A stretch of DNA of 64,000 bases from Dehalococcoides mccartyi CG5 (GCF_000830885.1 NZ_CP006951.1:1178001-1242000), one strand, 5' to 3'. Positions 16,531 to 26,196 are shown, counted from the first letter of the stretch. The notes: generated from the letters alone by a model not told the origin. Made by a program: numbers and translations.

Positions 16531-16608
16531 AGAATGACCTAGGGTGTCATTCTGTTTTGTGTGTAAATGACATTCTCAATATCGTTTACACTTAATTACA
16601 CAACGAAA
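16531..16608. promoter_or_regulatory. inverted and direct repeats upstream of rdhA at 15.1-16.5 kb
   Basis: AGAATGAC...GTCATTCT (16,531-16,553) and GTGTAAA...TTTACAC (16,561-16,591) are inverted repeats; the latter continues as TTTACACTTAATTACACAA, two TTACAC units 11 bases apart. The 11-base direct repeat is what OmpR-type regulators usually bind, and the same GTGTAAT element recurs at 19,231. Confidence 0.45.
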
Positions 16609-16629
16609 ACACTCTATGCTTTTAATTCA

Positions 16630-16840
16630 GCGTTGCATCAATCGCCCGTCAATTCCAATAGTTAAATCACCCGCCTGTTTTACCCACCAAATACATTCTC
16701 TATCGGTTTGGGATGCTGATTTGATATCATCCAAGTCATTGAACACAGAAAAAGTTACGGCAACAGCACCCGACCCCAATTAATCCCAGAACCTTCATAT
16801 GGTCCCGATGGGTTACAGTAGGATATTATTCCCTCCTTTC
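16630..16840 (-). pseudogene. relic of an rdhA 5' end
   Basis: Read on the minus strand, pieces translate as a decayed RdhA N-terminus: HRDHMKVLGLIGVG, then VFNDLDDIKSASQTD and WWVKQAGDLTIGIDGRLMQR, with frameshifts and a stop after it. The closest intact match is the rdhA at 17,619 (VFNDLDDVKAASQAD; WWVKQVDKPTIEIDW). A ribosome site GGAGGG precedes it. It is therefore a remnant of a deleted rdhA of that subgroup. Confidence 0.8.
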
Positions 16841-17164
16841 ATTTGGACAACCAAACAGTCTTGATTTTAATGACCATTCCCCTTTATGGGCAGAATTTCA
16901 CTTTCACTATAATGCCCTTGTATGTGAATAATCAGTTAATTGTTGTTAAATTAATTAACACTTCGATACAATTTGCGAAAAATAATGATTTAAAAAATAG
17001 ATGGTATTCATACGTTTGAGATACGATGATTCAACTAAGGATAAAGGTGTAATTGACCATCCGGATAGAATTTATTCAACACAAATTTAATACAAATCCA
17101 GAGAACTATTAAATGTGAAATTGTCAGAGATATAGGTAATCTGCCAACAGATTTATTGTAAGTC

Positions 17165-17262
17165 ACACACCAGAAATATGGCTTGCCTTTAATAGGGTCG
17201 GCCATTTGAGCGTAATAATCAGAACGAGGAGTTTGCTTATTGGATAAAACCTGGTCTTCCAA
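17165..17262. repeat. ssrA-derived repeat, copy D (degenerate)
   Basis: Contains ATGGCTTGCCTTTAATAGGG, GGCCATTTGAGCGTAA and GAACGAGGAGTTTG, which align with the other copies; the ssrA-like upstream part is eroded. It lies 25 bases before the terminator of the next rdhBA unit. Confidence 0.6.
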
Positions 17263-17286
17263 ACCAAGCAAATCGCCGAAATGATA

Positions 17287-17312
17287 AAGCGGGGGAATTA
17301 ACTCCCCCGCTT
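17287..17312 (-). terminator. terminator of rdhAB at 17-19 kb
   Basis: AAGCGGGGGAATTAACTCCCCCGCTT forms a strong stem-loop 23 bases downstream of the minus-strand rdhB stop. Confidence 0.8.
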
Positions 17313-17334
17313 CAGCGCATCAAGAAAACTTAGC

Positions 17335-17607
17335 TTAGGCTTTCTTTACCCTTCTAGCAGCCAACTGCCAGCTAAGTGCCAGCAATACCACAGCCGGCAA
17401 ACCGGTAACTAACAGGAACATGTAAGCAGCTTTACTCTCTACTTCCGCCAAACTACCAAAGAAGTTCTGGACAGTAAATAACAGCAAAACAAGACCTGCA
17501 AAACCAATCAGCCATTCATACCAAGTACCAGATATATTTTTATTTCGCATCCATTGTATTAAACTCAGTACGATGGCGCCAATAATGATACCTATTATAA
17601 ACCACAT
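17335..17607 (-). CDS. rdhB: RdhB membrane anchor
   Basis: This 90-residue protein has three hydrophobic helices and the GTWYEWLIG segment. It follows its rdhA by 11 bases. Its C-terminus (WQLAARRVKKA) equals that of the RdhB at 36,921, whose RdhA belongs to the same subgroup. Confidence 0.92.
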   Translation of the reverse strand: MWFIIGIIIGAIVLSLIQWMRNKNISGTWYEWLIGFAGLVLLLFTVQNFFGSLAEVESKAAYMFLLVTGLPAVVLLALSWQLAARRVKKA

Positions 17608-17618
17608 ATATTAACCTC

Positions 17619-19082
17619 CTACTTTTTGTACCCGCCATTATTTGCATAGATAGTAGAATCAAACCCATATTGAGGAAGAGATAAACCCCACCAGTCATTC
17701 GGATCCTTGAGTCCATAACCAAAAGCACTATCTGCTTTCCAAAGGAAGCTGTTAAGGAGACCGGTAGTGCTTACTGTTGCCTTTACTACATGATGTATTG
17801 ATGCTACATCATTAACGTTAAATGTACATACTGCCATACAGATACCGCAGCCTGCAAAACCCTGCACATTTGAATAGTAATTGCAATTAAGGTCATTCTT
17901 GAAGAATGCCTTGTGTCCAGGGCTTTGATAAGGCGCACAATCCCATTTTGGTTCTGCTTCAAGCATAATAGACTCAGACGGGCAAGTCTCAGCACATTTG
18001 CGGCAAGAATGGCAAAAACGGAATAGACCCGCGTCTATCGGTTTATCAGGTGCTAAAGGCAGATCAGTAATTATCATATAGGGTCCGCCTGCAGTACTGC
18101 CTTCTTCCGGAGTTATAAATTGATTTATCCGATTCGCTTCACCAATACCGGATAGAATCAACGCGGCTGGAGCAGGGCAAATACCATTGGGATTACCCTT
18201 TGGAGCACCCAAAGCTTGGTACCCCAAACTTGCCAAAAACTTCTGAGTACCTGTTTGAATATTCCCCTGTATTCTATACCTGCTCATATTGGCAGCATCC
18301 CTTATGGCTGTGGGTGCACAACGCCAAGCTTCTTTAGCCATAGGTACGGTGTACGAAATTACATATTTACAATTATTCGCAATAACATATTTACTGTCTG
18401 TCTCGTATGATTTTTCAACATCCTCAAATACATACGGTTTGCAAGATGAGCCGTACGTACCATAAGGCAATCCCCATAGGGTTCCCCTATCCCAAGCATA
18501 GATCAACTTTTTCGTAGTGCTTTCTTCTAACTGCCAAACACTTACTTGCCCTGCACCAAAAAACCTCATTGCAGCCCGCATCATTCGGGTATTTTCTTCA
18601 GGAGTGCCCTGGTACTTGGGAAGTCCTTGTTCTTCGGGAGTTATCACTTTGAGAGGCAGATAGTTAATAAAAGATAAAAGATCAAAGTTTGATGTCAATC
18701 CTATAGCGCCTGTAGAAAGTGCCTGATCTTTCAGACTATAACCGGGTGTACCATCTTGCATGCGTTGTAGTTTTTTTGCGGTTCCTTCTATGGAAGCTCT
18801 TGCCATAGCTCCTTCCCCAAGGTATTTATCCATATTATGGGGGAAATGCAGGTTAGTGCGCTGATCCCAGCGTTGCAGCATCTGCCAATCAATTTCAATA
18901 GTAGGCTTATCAACCTGTTTTACCCACCAGGGGCGTTTCCAATCTGCTTGAGAAGCGGCCTTTACATCATCTAAGTCATTAAATACGGGGGTAGTCGCAG
19001 CAGCCACACCCAGCCCTGCCCCAGTTAGTCCAAGGGCTTTCATAAAATCCCGACGAGTTACAGTAGAATGCAATTTACTCAT
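17619..19082 (-). CDS. rdhA: RdhA of the CTF subgroup
   Basis: This 487-residue protein has Tat motif TRRDFMKALGL. The first Fe-S motif is CHSCRKCAETCP. The second has an unusual layout: CNYYSNVQGFAGCGICMAVCTF, that is C-x11-CxxC-x3-C with Thr instead of Pro. The rdhA genes at 34,628 and 37,257 share this pattern. GGAGG precedes the ATG. It is divergent from the kinase/regulator pair at 19,334-21,639, which probably controls it. Confidence 0.94.
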   Translation of the reverse strand: MSKLHSTVTRRDFMKALGLTGAGLGVAAATTPVFNDLDDVKAASQADWKRPWWVKQVDKPTIEIDWQMLQRWDQRTNLHFPHNMDKYLGEGAMARASIEGTAKKLQRMQDGTPGYSLKDQALSTGAIGLTSNFDLLSFINYLPLKVITPEEQGLPKYQGTPEENTRMMRAAMRFFGAGQVSVWQLEESTTKKLIYAWDRGTLWGLPYGTYGSSCKPYVFEDVEKSYETDSKYVIANNCKYVISYTVPMAKEAWRCAPTAIRDAANMSRYRIQGNIQTGTQKFLASLGYQALGAPKGNPNGICPAPAALILSGIGEANRINQFITPEEGSTAGGPYMIITDLPLAPDKPIDAGLFRFCHSCRKCAETCPSESIMLEAEPKWDCAPYQSPGHKAFFKNDLNCNYYSNVQGFAGCGICMAVCTFNVNDVASIHHVVKATVSTTGLLNSFLWKADSAFGYGLKDPNDWWGLSLPQYGFDSTIYANNGGYKK

Positions 19083-19230
19083 AGAATTCCTCCTTTTTAC
19101 TTTAGTCTCTCACGTGCAGTTGTTCTAGTCGTTACCTCCTCCGACTAACGATAGTTATTGCCGCAGTAAACCAATAATAATCCTCATGCGTATTATCAAT
19201 CAGTTAATTACTGTTAACTTCTTTAACCGA

Positions 19231-19244
19231 TGTGTAATTACACA
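19231..19244. promoter_or_regulatory. palindrome between rdhA and the divergent kinase gene
   Basis: TGTGTAATTACACA is a perfect 14-base palindrome in the 251-base divergent promoter region. Another GTGTAAT occurs at about 19,320, just before the kinase ATG. The response regulator encoded at 20,959 is the likely ligand. Confidence 0.5.
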
Positions 19245-19333
19245 GAATAAATTGCTAGTGACATTTATTAGCTTGTAAGTCTATAATTCAATAAACAAGT
19301 AGGTATATTGCGTAATTTTTGGTGTAATTTATT

Positions 19334-20947
19334 ATGACTGGCATTTCTAATTCTTTTTTCCGACTAATATTAGATAATTCGACTACTGCCGTTTGCCTGT
19401 TAAATGAGCAGGGCAAACTCGTATATTCAAATAAAGCCCTTTCAGACCTCACCGGATATAACCTGACAGAACTAGCGAATATGAATGTAAATCAAATATG
19501 CACCACGTTACCTATACCTCAATGGCATAGCCATTGGGACAAACTAAAAATATACGGAACGGCAATCCGAATATCAGTATTCCTATCAAAAAGAGGAATA
19601 CGCATACCAGTTGAAATAACTGACACTTATTTAAAATACCTTGATATTGAATGCATCTGCTTGTTTATAAGGAATATCAATCTCATACAGAAGAATTCTA
19701 GTACAATCACAGCACACCAAAATCATTTAACATGTAATTGCAGATACGGCGAGACTCTATCAGAAAAACCCGAAATATTGCCGAAAATGGCACATACACA
19801 GACCAAAAATACATTTTCGCTTAAAGATGATAAACGCATTTTCAACGTAATCTTTAACAATGCCAGTGATGCCATCATACTTTGGGAAGCATACCGCAAC
19901 AAAAGAGACTCTGTGGTTCTAGAAGTAAACGATAAAGCTTGCCAACGTTTTGAATATACCAGAGAGGAGATGATTGGCAAGCCTATTCCGTTTTTCCAGC
20001 CTCATTCTGACGCCAGTGAATCCATGCTGTCACGAGCAATGGACGCTGATTTAGGCGGAGAAGGTGCTACTTATGAATTACAACACAAATCTAAATCCGG
20101 TAAAATTTTGCAACATGAAGTAAATGCACATCAGTTTGAGATAAATGGCAAGATGGTTTTTTTATCCATAATCAGGGACATTTCTTTGCGGAAAGAATTT
20201 GAAACCAAACTGCAAGATATGTATGAGAAGGAAAAAGCACTCAATCTCCAACTTGAAAATGAATTCAAGAAACGGACAGAATTCACACGAATATTAATAC
20301 ATGAATTAAAAACTCCGCTTACTCCAATTGTAGCCGCCAGTGACATGCTATTAAAAATATTGCCTTCTGATGATACCCACGCACTAGCTTATCAAATCAA
20401 CAAGGGCGCAGAAGAACTTGAAAATCGCATGAACGATTTATTTGATTTAGTCCGGGGAGAATTAGGGATTCTCACATTAAATACTGAAAAAGTGGATTGC
20501 GGAAAACTATTATCCAATATTGTTGAGTACGTACAACCGCAAGTACAAAGTAAAAATCAATCTCTTGAATTTGTTGTGCAACACAATTTGCCTGCGATTG
20601 AAGCAGACCCTCTTCGCCTCAAACAGATTATTATGAATGTTTTAGGTAATTCCCTGAAATTCACACCCCGGAATGGCACCATTAAATTGAACGCATTCAG
20701 TGAAGAGAATTCGCTAATTATCCGTATAGAGGATACCGGTTTAGGGATATCGAAAGACAAACAGAAACGATTGTTGATGGCATATAATGATAAACTAACA
20801 GCTATAGAAAGTTCCGGAGGGCTTGGACTCGGATTAGCCCTTTCAAAAACATTTGTAGACCTCCACCATGGACAGATTAAAATAAGTAGCCAAGAAGGCT
20901 ACGGCACAATTTGTGATATTATCTTACCACTAAATAGAAACTTTTAG
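19334..20947 (+). CDS. cytoplasmic PAS sensor histidine kinase
   Basis: The 537 residues contain two PAS-like domains (about 5-115 and 165-285), a HisKA helix with ILIHELKTPLTP (phospho-His about 323) and an HATPase domain with NVLGNSLKF, EDTGLGIS and GGLGLGLALS. There are no membrane segments, so it senses an intracellular signal. Such soluble PAS kinases beside rdh genes are typical of Dehalococcoides. The response regulator gene starts 11 bases downstream. The ATG follows a GGTGTAATTT element and has no clear ribosome site. Confidence 0.92.
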   Translation: MTGISNSFFRLILDNSTTAVCLLNEQGKLVYSNKALSDLTGYNLTELANMNVNQICTTLPIPQWHSHWDKLKIYGTAIRISVFLSKRGIRIPVEITDTYLKYLDIECICLFIRNINLIQKNSSTITAHQNHLTCNCRYGETLSEKPEILPKMAHTQTKNTFSLKDDKRIFNVIFNNASDAIILWEAYRNKRDSVVLEVNDKACQRFEYTREEMIGKPIPFFQPHSDASESMLSRAMDADLGGEGATYELQHKSKSGKILQHEVNAHQFEINGKMVFLSIIRDISLRKEFETKLQDMYEKEKALNLQLENEFKKRTEFTRILIHELKTPLTPIVAASDMLLKILPSDDTHALAYQINKGAEELENRMNDLFDLVRGELGILTLNTEKVDCGKLLSNIVEYVQPQVQSKNQSLEFVVQHNLPAIEADPLRLKQIIMNVLGNSLKFTPRNGTIKLNAFSEENSLIIRIEDTGLGISKDKQKRLLMAYNDKLTAIESSGGLGLGLALSKTFVDLHHGQIKISSQEGYGTICDIILPLNRNF

Positions 20948-20958
20948 GCTGAGTGTAT

Positions 20959-21639
20959 ATGAAAATTCTAATCATTGAAGATGATGCCCAAACAATTGAG
21001 ATTGTGCGGTTAGCATTTAAACTTGGATGGCCTGACTTGCACCTTATAGAAGCTGACTTCGGTGAATATGGGCTCGAAATGATTGAAACCGAAAAACCGG
21101 ATGTAGTTATTCTTGACATTGGCTTGCCTGACATAAATGGTTATGAAGTACTAAGGAGAATTAGATTATTCTCTGAAACCCCTGTGATTGTTCTTACTGT
21201 TAGAAGTGACGAGGTTGATATTGTCAAAGCGCTCTCTCTTGGAGCCGATGACTATTTGGTCAAACCATTCCGCCAAATGGAACTGCTAGCCCGTGTCAAG
21301 GCAATCAGCCGACGGTTGCGCCCCCCAGAAGTTAACTTAGAAATTGAATGCGGTCCATTCCGCTTTGGGCGGTCAATTACTCAGCTCTACAAAAAAGAGG
21401 AAATTATCAGATTAACAAACATAGAAGGGCAAATTCTATACCACCTAATGCGTTCTAACGGACGATGTGTCAGCAATGAGATATTAGCTCAGAAAGTTTG
21501 GGGCGAAAAGGTCTATGAAAGAATCCGGGTAAATATCAGGCATCTGCGTGAAAAAATAGAAGATGACCCATCTCATCCAAAGTATCTCCTTAATGTTGCA
21601 GGTAAAGGATACATGTTTTCTTATCAGGATTCTCCCTAA
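20959..21639 (+). CDS. OmpR-type response regulator
   Basis: This 226-residue protein has receiver motifs LIIEDDAQ, VVILDIGLPD (phospho-Asp), VLTVRSDE and DYLVKPFRQ, all canonical. The C-terminal winged helix ends LLNVAGKGYMF. It follows the kinase gene as an operon. A GTG at 20,953 is an alternative start. It probably binds the GTGTAAT elements at 16.6 and 19.2 kb (inference). Confidence 0.92.
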   Translation: MKILIIEDDAQTIEIVRLAFKLGWPDLHLIEADFGEYGLEMIETEKPDVVILDIGLPDINGYEVLRRIRLFSETPVIVLTVRSDEVDIVKALSLGADDYLVKPFRQMELLARVKAISRRLRPPEVNLEIECGPFRFGRSITQLYKKEEIIRLTNIEGQILYHLMRSNGRCVSNEILAQKVWGEKVYERIRVNIRHLREKIEDDPSHPKYLLNVAGKGYMFSYQDSP

Positions 21640-21799
21640 AGTTTGCTTTTCTGGCAGGTACACAACTCCCTTGGCCTACTCTTACCAGTGATACCATTTT
21701 ATTCTATCTTTACCACGACTTAGCTTAACCATAAGACTAGGGTGTTCGAACAAGAACCCCTTCAAAAGAAAGTTATGCTCATACTACTGCAATACACAA

Positions 21800-21945
21800 T
21801 AAACTCCAGATTCCGTGTTTCAAGCCGCGCCGACCTTTCCCCGTCTCTACCAAAGCTAATAACATGGCTTGTCCTTGCTAGGGCAGGGCACTTGAACGTA
21901 AGAATTCGGACGGGGAATATAGATTATCTAAAAACTCCTTATCTC
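21800..21945. repeat. ssrA-derived repeat, copy E
   Basis: Includes AAACTCCAGATTCCGTGTTT, CCCCGTCTCTACCAAAGCTA, AACATGGCTTG, CACTTGAACGTAAGAATTCG and GGACGGGGAATATAGATTAT. It sits between the regulator gene and the terminator of the next rdhBA unit. Confidence 0.7.
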
Positions 21946-21974
21946 TACGTAGAATTAAAACCATGGAAACAAAA

Positions 21975-22000
21975 GAAGGGGGGAGCAAGCTCCCCCCTCT
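21975..22000 (-). terminator. terminator of rdhAB at 22-24 kb
   Basis: GAAGGGGGGAGCAAGCTCCCCCCTCT forms a strong stem-loop just downstream of the minus-strand rdhB stop. Confidence 0.8.
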
Positions 22001-22026
22001 CTAAATACCTATGGCTATTTCCTAAC

Positions 22027-22314
22027 CTAAGACTGTTTTGCTCTCCTAGCTATTAACTGCCAGGCAACCAGCATAAGTATCAAGGCTGGTACACCTATAA
22101 TCGTAAGTCCCATCCAAGCCGCAAAATAGAAAAGCTCAGACATAGCTCCAAAGAAGTGCTGGATACCCAATAAAAGCAGCACCAGACCAACAGCCCCCAT
22201 CAGCCATTCATACCAAATCGCCTTTATGCCATTGCGTCGCAACCACTTAACGAATTCGTATATGCCGATGGCTACAACTGCTCCAATTAGTGCAAAGGGA
22301 ATGAAGTACTGCAT
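22027..22314 (-). CDS. rdhB: RdhB membrane anchor
   Basis: This 95-residue, three-helix protein has IWYEWLMG. It is very close to the RdhB at 51,871 (shared LIIGVPALILMLVAWQL...ARRAKQS tail), matching the relationship of their RdhA partners. It follows rdhA by 20 bases. Confidence 0.92.
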   Translation of the reverse strand: MQYFIPFALIGAVVAIGIYEFVKWLRRNGIKAIWYEWLMGAVGLVLLLLGIQHFFGAMSELFYFAAWMGLTIIGVPALILMLVAWQLIARRAKQS

Positions 22315-22334
22315 AAAATTCTCTCCTCCTATTA

Positions 22335-23852
22335 TTATTGGCGTAGGTTATTCGGATTGGTACCATAAATATGCCATGCTTCAGGATTATTCCACCATTT
22401 TTCCGGGTCCTTATCCTGTTTACCGTAGTGCAGAATACCCTCCATACTGGTGAAAAAACTGTTAAAAACAGGGGTTGTAGCCACAGTTGATTTTACTATG
22501 CTATGAATAAAGCTGCCGTCAGCTATTGTATTGAACGGACAGGCACCTTTACATGCGCTGCCGCAAGGTGAAAAAGCACAAGCGAACGAATTACAGCGCC
22601 AACCCTTAAAGCCCGGCATGTTATACATTACCTGAGTGCCTCCGGCCTGCTTGTCATTCACCCAATCTTGACCAGTATTGGAATCCCAGTTTCGGTCAAC
22701 ACCGCGCGGAGATATAGCACCTACGGGGCAGGTATCAGCACAAGTTCCGCAGGTCTCACAAAATTTAGCGAAACCGGCATCTATAGGTTTGGTCAACTCC
22801 AGAGGCAAGTCCGTGTAAAAGACAGCGTGGGTGCGCAGTAAACCGCCCAACTCAGGCGACCCGGTAATCTGACCCATGCGGCAATGTTCACCGACTCCGC
22901 TCCAGATATCCCAGGCGGTGGCTGCCTGAAGATCATGCCCATAAGCTACGTTGTACCCCAAGCCACGGATAAATTGTTCAACTACACTCTTTGCATATGC
23001 CACCCGAACATAAGACATTTCTTCAGTGCCATAAGCACCTGAACCTGAAAGACCTGTACGCAAAAATTCGTCACAAGACAGGTTATGGGTAGCAATCACG
23101 TACTTATGCGAAGTAGGTATACGGAAAGTAGTATCATCGCTGTATGCTTCGGAGATATTAGGGTCAAAGATAATGTGTTTGTTCCCATACTTGGCGTCTC
23201 CGCCTGTTACGCCTTTGCCGTTGTATTCCCAAACGAAGTTTTCAGACTTTTCATCCAGCATGGTGGTACCTATCATCGGGCCCAACCCTACTAAACTGAA
23301 AACTGCCCGTATCATAGCCGTATTTTCTTCCGGTGTTCCCTGCCAGACAGGCATACCAATATCCTGAGGGCGGGGGGCAGGGGCTATCGTTTTCATGCCG
23401 AATTGATTGGCATTAAGGACATACCCGGAGTTGCTGTACGCTGAAGCAGCGAAGGCATTTGATAAGGCATAAGTCCTGGTAGAAGGTCCTGTATATTCAG
23501 GCCAAATCTCCTTTGCTTTTGCAGTCACGGCAGTACCTTGGTCGTGTAAATGCTTCTGAAAGGCCTCAGGTCCGCCCGGGTAGGTGAACATCAGGGTGGG
23601 AAAGTCCCAATTGGAGTACCCACGCAAATCGCGGCGTTTCATAAGGCTCCAATCGATTTCTATCGTGGGGTCGCCATAATCTCTTTCTTTTACATACCAG
23701 CCACGATGTAAAACAGCTTTAGGTGAGCTGGCCACTTCATCTAAATCACGGAATACAGGGGTTGTGGCGCTTACTGCCCCGATTCCTGCCACACCAAGGC
23801 CCAGAGCTTTCATAAAGTCCCGCCTGTTTACTGTGCAATGAAATTTTGACAT
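22335..23852 (-). CDS. rdhA: RdhA of the DLR subgroup
   Basis: The 505 residues run from the ATG at 23,852, which has AAGGAGG upstream; the frame is open 12 codons further. Tat motif: NRRDFMKALGL. A short signature SLMKRRDLRGYSNWDF follows the mature N-terminus, shared with the rdhA at 52,186 and partly 55,124. First Fe-S motif CETCGTCADTCP; the second reads CGSACKGACP with three residues instead of two between the first cysteines. It is divergent from the kinase/regulator pair at 24,105. Confidence 0.94.
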   Translation of the reverse strand: MSKFHCTVNRRDFMKALGLGVAGIGAVSATTPVFRDLDEVASSPKAVLHRGWYVKERDYGDPTIEIDWSLMKRRDLRGYSNWDFPTLMFTYPGGPEAFQKHLHDQGTAVTAKAKEIWPEYTGPSTRTYALSNAFAASAYSNSGYVLNANQFGMKTIAPAPRPQDIGMPVWQGTPEENTAMIRAVFSLVGLGPMIGTTMLDEKSENFVWEYNGKGVTGGDAKYGNKHIIFDPNISEAYSDDTTFRIPTSHKYVIATHNLSCDEFLRTGLSGSGAYGTEEMSYVRVAYAKSVVEQFIRGLGYNVAYGHDLQAATAWDIWSGVGEHCRMGQITGSPELGGLLRTHAVFYTDLPLELTKPIDAGFAKFCETCGTCADTCPVGAISPRGVDRNWDSNTGQDWVNDKQAGGTQVMYNMPGFKGWRCNSFACAFSPCGSACKGACPFNTIADGSFIHSIVKSTVATTPVFNSFFTSMEGILHYGKQDKDPEKWWNNPEAWHIYGTNPNNLRQ

Positions 23853-24104
23853 ATAAACCTCCTTAACTATTTTTGATTTACCGAACATTCCCGGTCTCTC
23901 CCGAATGTCAAAGCCATGTATTCTCCTTCTTCAAGGACAGTTTAAAATGAAAGTATATAAGGGTTAGAATAACATCTTAGTTTTTCCCCGGCATCGGCCT
24001 TAATGCTTAAAATTACTAGGCAATAGGTTACGAAATAGGTATCTAAAGTAGATATCACTCATGTATAATTGAAAGATAAAATGGTAATAGAGCGAGGTGT
24101 CACC

Positions 24105-25238
24105 ATGGAAGATACTTCAATAATGAAAGAATGCGAATTTGACCAAAGTAACGGAATATATCGCATGTTATTTGAGACTTCGGCTGATGCCATTGTCCTG
24201 ATAGATGCCTTAACCGGTCAAATTGTTAACTGCAACAAGGAATATGAGCTATTAACCGGATTTAAGTTTGAAGATCTGATAAAAATGGAAATATGGGATA
24301 CCCACCCTGCAAACCAGCGAAAAAAATGCACATCTATTATGCGAAAAACACTCAAGCAGGGCTATGGCAAAGTAGAATTTGACGATGTGAGAGCTAAAGG
24401 TGCGGTTATTCATTCTGAGGGAAAGGGACGAGCATTCACCTTTAACGGCAAGGCTTACATCCAGATTGTAGTAAGGAACAGTACCGAAGAGGTGCAAAGA
24501 AATCAAGAACTGGAGCTAAAAGTTAAAGAGCGCACAAGCGAACTCAGGGATACAATGCGCAAACTAAAAGTTTACAACCAGAAACTGCGTAAACTTACCA
24601 GTGAATACTTAAGAGCTCAGGAAAAAGAAAGAAAACGGATTGCAATTGAGCTGCATGACCGGGTAACTCAAGACCTGATTAATCTCTGCCATTTGGCAAA
24701 TGAACTAAAAGAACAAAGCGATGAATCCATCAGAATACCCGTTGAAAATGTACTTAGCAGAGCTAAAAATGCTCTGGCCGAGACCAGAAACATTATGAGA
24801 ACACTCTACCCCTCAACCCTTGCACGTTACGGGCTGATTGAGATGATGAGACAAGAATTGGGTAATTTAGAGAGCAAAGCAGGCATCAGCACACAGTTAA
24901 AGGATAACCAGCCGATTAAACTTGACCCCATTATTGAAACAACGCTCTACCGGATTTTTCACGAGGCTCTGCTAAATATAGAAAACCATAGTTGCAGCAC
25001 TAAAAATATATGGGTAAATATCGGATATCAAAGCGGATTTGTAAAAATGGATATCAAAGACAATGGGGTAGGCTTTGATATAAAATCTGTTCAAACTAAA
25101 GACCCCGGCGGTCTTGAGGGTATGCGACAAAGAGCTGAACTGGTAGATGGTCATTTTGATTTGGAAAGCAATCCCGGTAAAGGTACAAAAATATCCGTGA
25201 AGATTCCAATCCATACATCAGATGAGATAATCCGATAA
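24105..25238 (+). CDS. PAS sensor histidine kinase, NarX/LiaS type
   Basis: The 377 residues have one PAS domain (about 20-125), a coiled coil (about 130-175), a HisKA_3 motif RIAIELHDRVTQDL (phospho-His about 186) and an HATPase domain with DNGVGFD and GGLEGMRQRAEL. No membrane segments. The ATG at 24,105 has CGAGGTG upstream; a TTG at 24,069 is in frame. It is paired with the NarL-type regulator 13 bases downstream and divergent from rdhA at 22,335. Confidence 0.9.
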   Translation: MEDTSIMKECEFDQSNGIYRMLFETSADAIVLIDALTGQIVNCNKEYELLTGFKFEDLIKMEIWDTHPANQRKKCTSIMRKTLKQGYGKVEFDDVRAKGAVIHSEGKGRAFTFNGKAYIQIVVRNSTEEVQRNQELELKVKERTSELRDTMRKLKVYNQKLRKLTSEYLRAQEKERKRIAIELHDRVTQDLINLCHLANELKEQSDESIRIPVENVLSRAKNALAETRNIMRTLYPSTLARYGLIEMMRQELGNLESKAGISTQLKDNQPIKLDPIIETTLYRIFHEALLNIENHSCSTKNIWVNIGYQSGFVKMDIKDNGVGFDIKSVQTKDPGGLEGMRQRAELVDGHFDLESNPGKGTKISVKIPIHTSDEIIR

Positions 25239-25251
25239 TAGGGGTGAACTT

Positions 25252-25968
25252 ATGCATAACCAGGATAATATAAACAATGAACCCACTACGAAATCAAATG
25301 GCCAAATAATTAAGGTCGTACTGATTGATGATCATGAGATAGTCAGGCAGGGGCTTGCCACTATGCTCCAAAAGGAACCTGATATCCGTCTTGTAGGCGA
25401 TGCCCCTGACTCGGTTAGCGGTTTGGATATTATTGAAAAGACCAATCCGGATGTGGTATTGCTGGATGTTCAATTAGGTAACACAGATATTGATGGATTC
25501 ACTCTGGCTAAAAAAATCAAGAATAAATATCCAGACAAGATGGTAATCATGCTCACCGGATTTGACTCCGAGCTGTATTTGACTGAGGCCGTAAGGAGCA
25601 AGGTTGACGGGTTTATACTTAAAGAGCACCCTCGGTTAATCTTAGCCTGCGCAATAAGGATGGCATATTCCGGCATAAGTATATGGGATACCAAAATTCT
25701 GTATAGAGCTCTAACCAATATTTCAAGATCCAAAGAAAATATTGAAACTACTCCGCTGGTACATGATAAATTCGGAGTAGATTTAAATGAAAAGGAAAAA
25801 ATTATTCTGCATCTGCTGGCAAAGGGTTATTCTAATAAGGATATCGGGCATAAGCTAGAATATACTCCAAGTACTGTTAAAAAATATGTTTATAATTGCA
25901 TGAAAAAATTGGGCGTTTCAAACAGAACCCAACTGGCTATCTTAGCTAATAATAATGGCTTAAAATGA
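25252..25968 (+). CDS. NarL/LuxR-type response regulator
   Basis: The 238-residue protein has receiver motifs VVLIDDHEIVRQGL, VVLLDVQLG (phospho-Asp), MLTGFDS and GFILKEH. The C-terminal LuxR HTH is LNEKEKIILHLLAKGYSNKDIGHKLEYTPSTVKKYV. It forms an operon with the kinase and is the only NarL-type two-component regulator here; the others are OmpR type. Confidence 0.92.
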   Translation: MHNQDNINNEPTTKSNGQIIKVVLIDDHEIVRQGLATMLQKEPDIRLVGDAPDSVSGLDIIEKTNPDVVLLDVQLGNTDIDGFTLAKKIKNKYPDKMVIMLTGFDSELYLTEAVRSKVDGFILKEHPRLILACAIRMAYSGISIWDTKILYRALTNISRSKENIETTPLVHDKFGVDLNEKEKIILHLLAKGYSNKDIGHKLEYTPSTVKKYVYNCMKKLGVSNRTQLAILANNNGLK

Positions 25969-26015
25969 ATCTTCATTCATCTGCATTAAAGAGCCGGATA
26001 CTAATAAGAATAAAC

Positions 26016-26165
26016 TATGCAATACACCCAAGTTTTTGCGCTCAGGGAGAGACCGGCCTTATCCCGTCTCCACCAAAGTTAATAATGTGGCTTGCCTTTA
26101 ATAGGACAGGCCATTTGTACGTAAATAGTTAGACGGGGAGTTCGAGGTATCTGATAAACTCTTGC
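26016..26165. repeat. ssrA-derived repeat, copy F
   Basis: CCCGTCTCCACCAAAGTTAA, GTGGCTTGCCTTTAATAGG, GCCATTTGTACGTAAATAG and AGACGGGGAGTTCGAGGTAT. The CCCGTCTCCACCA and GACGGGGAGTTCGA parts are exact ssrA 3'-end pieces in swapped order, 65-70 bases apart. This is the best-preserved copy. Confidence 0.75.
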
Positions 26166-26196
26166 CTCAGTGTCTAAGCTACATTTTTTACAAATA

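Noticed and set aside
21742-22056. 104-residue plus-strand frame
   Set aside because: It runs through repeat copy E, the terminator and the end of rdhB, has no ribosome site and no recognisable domain.
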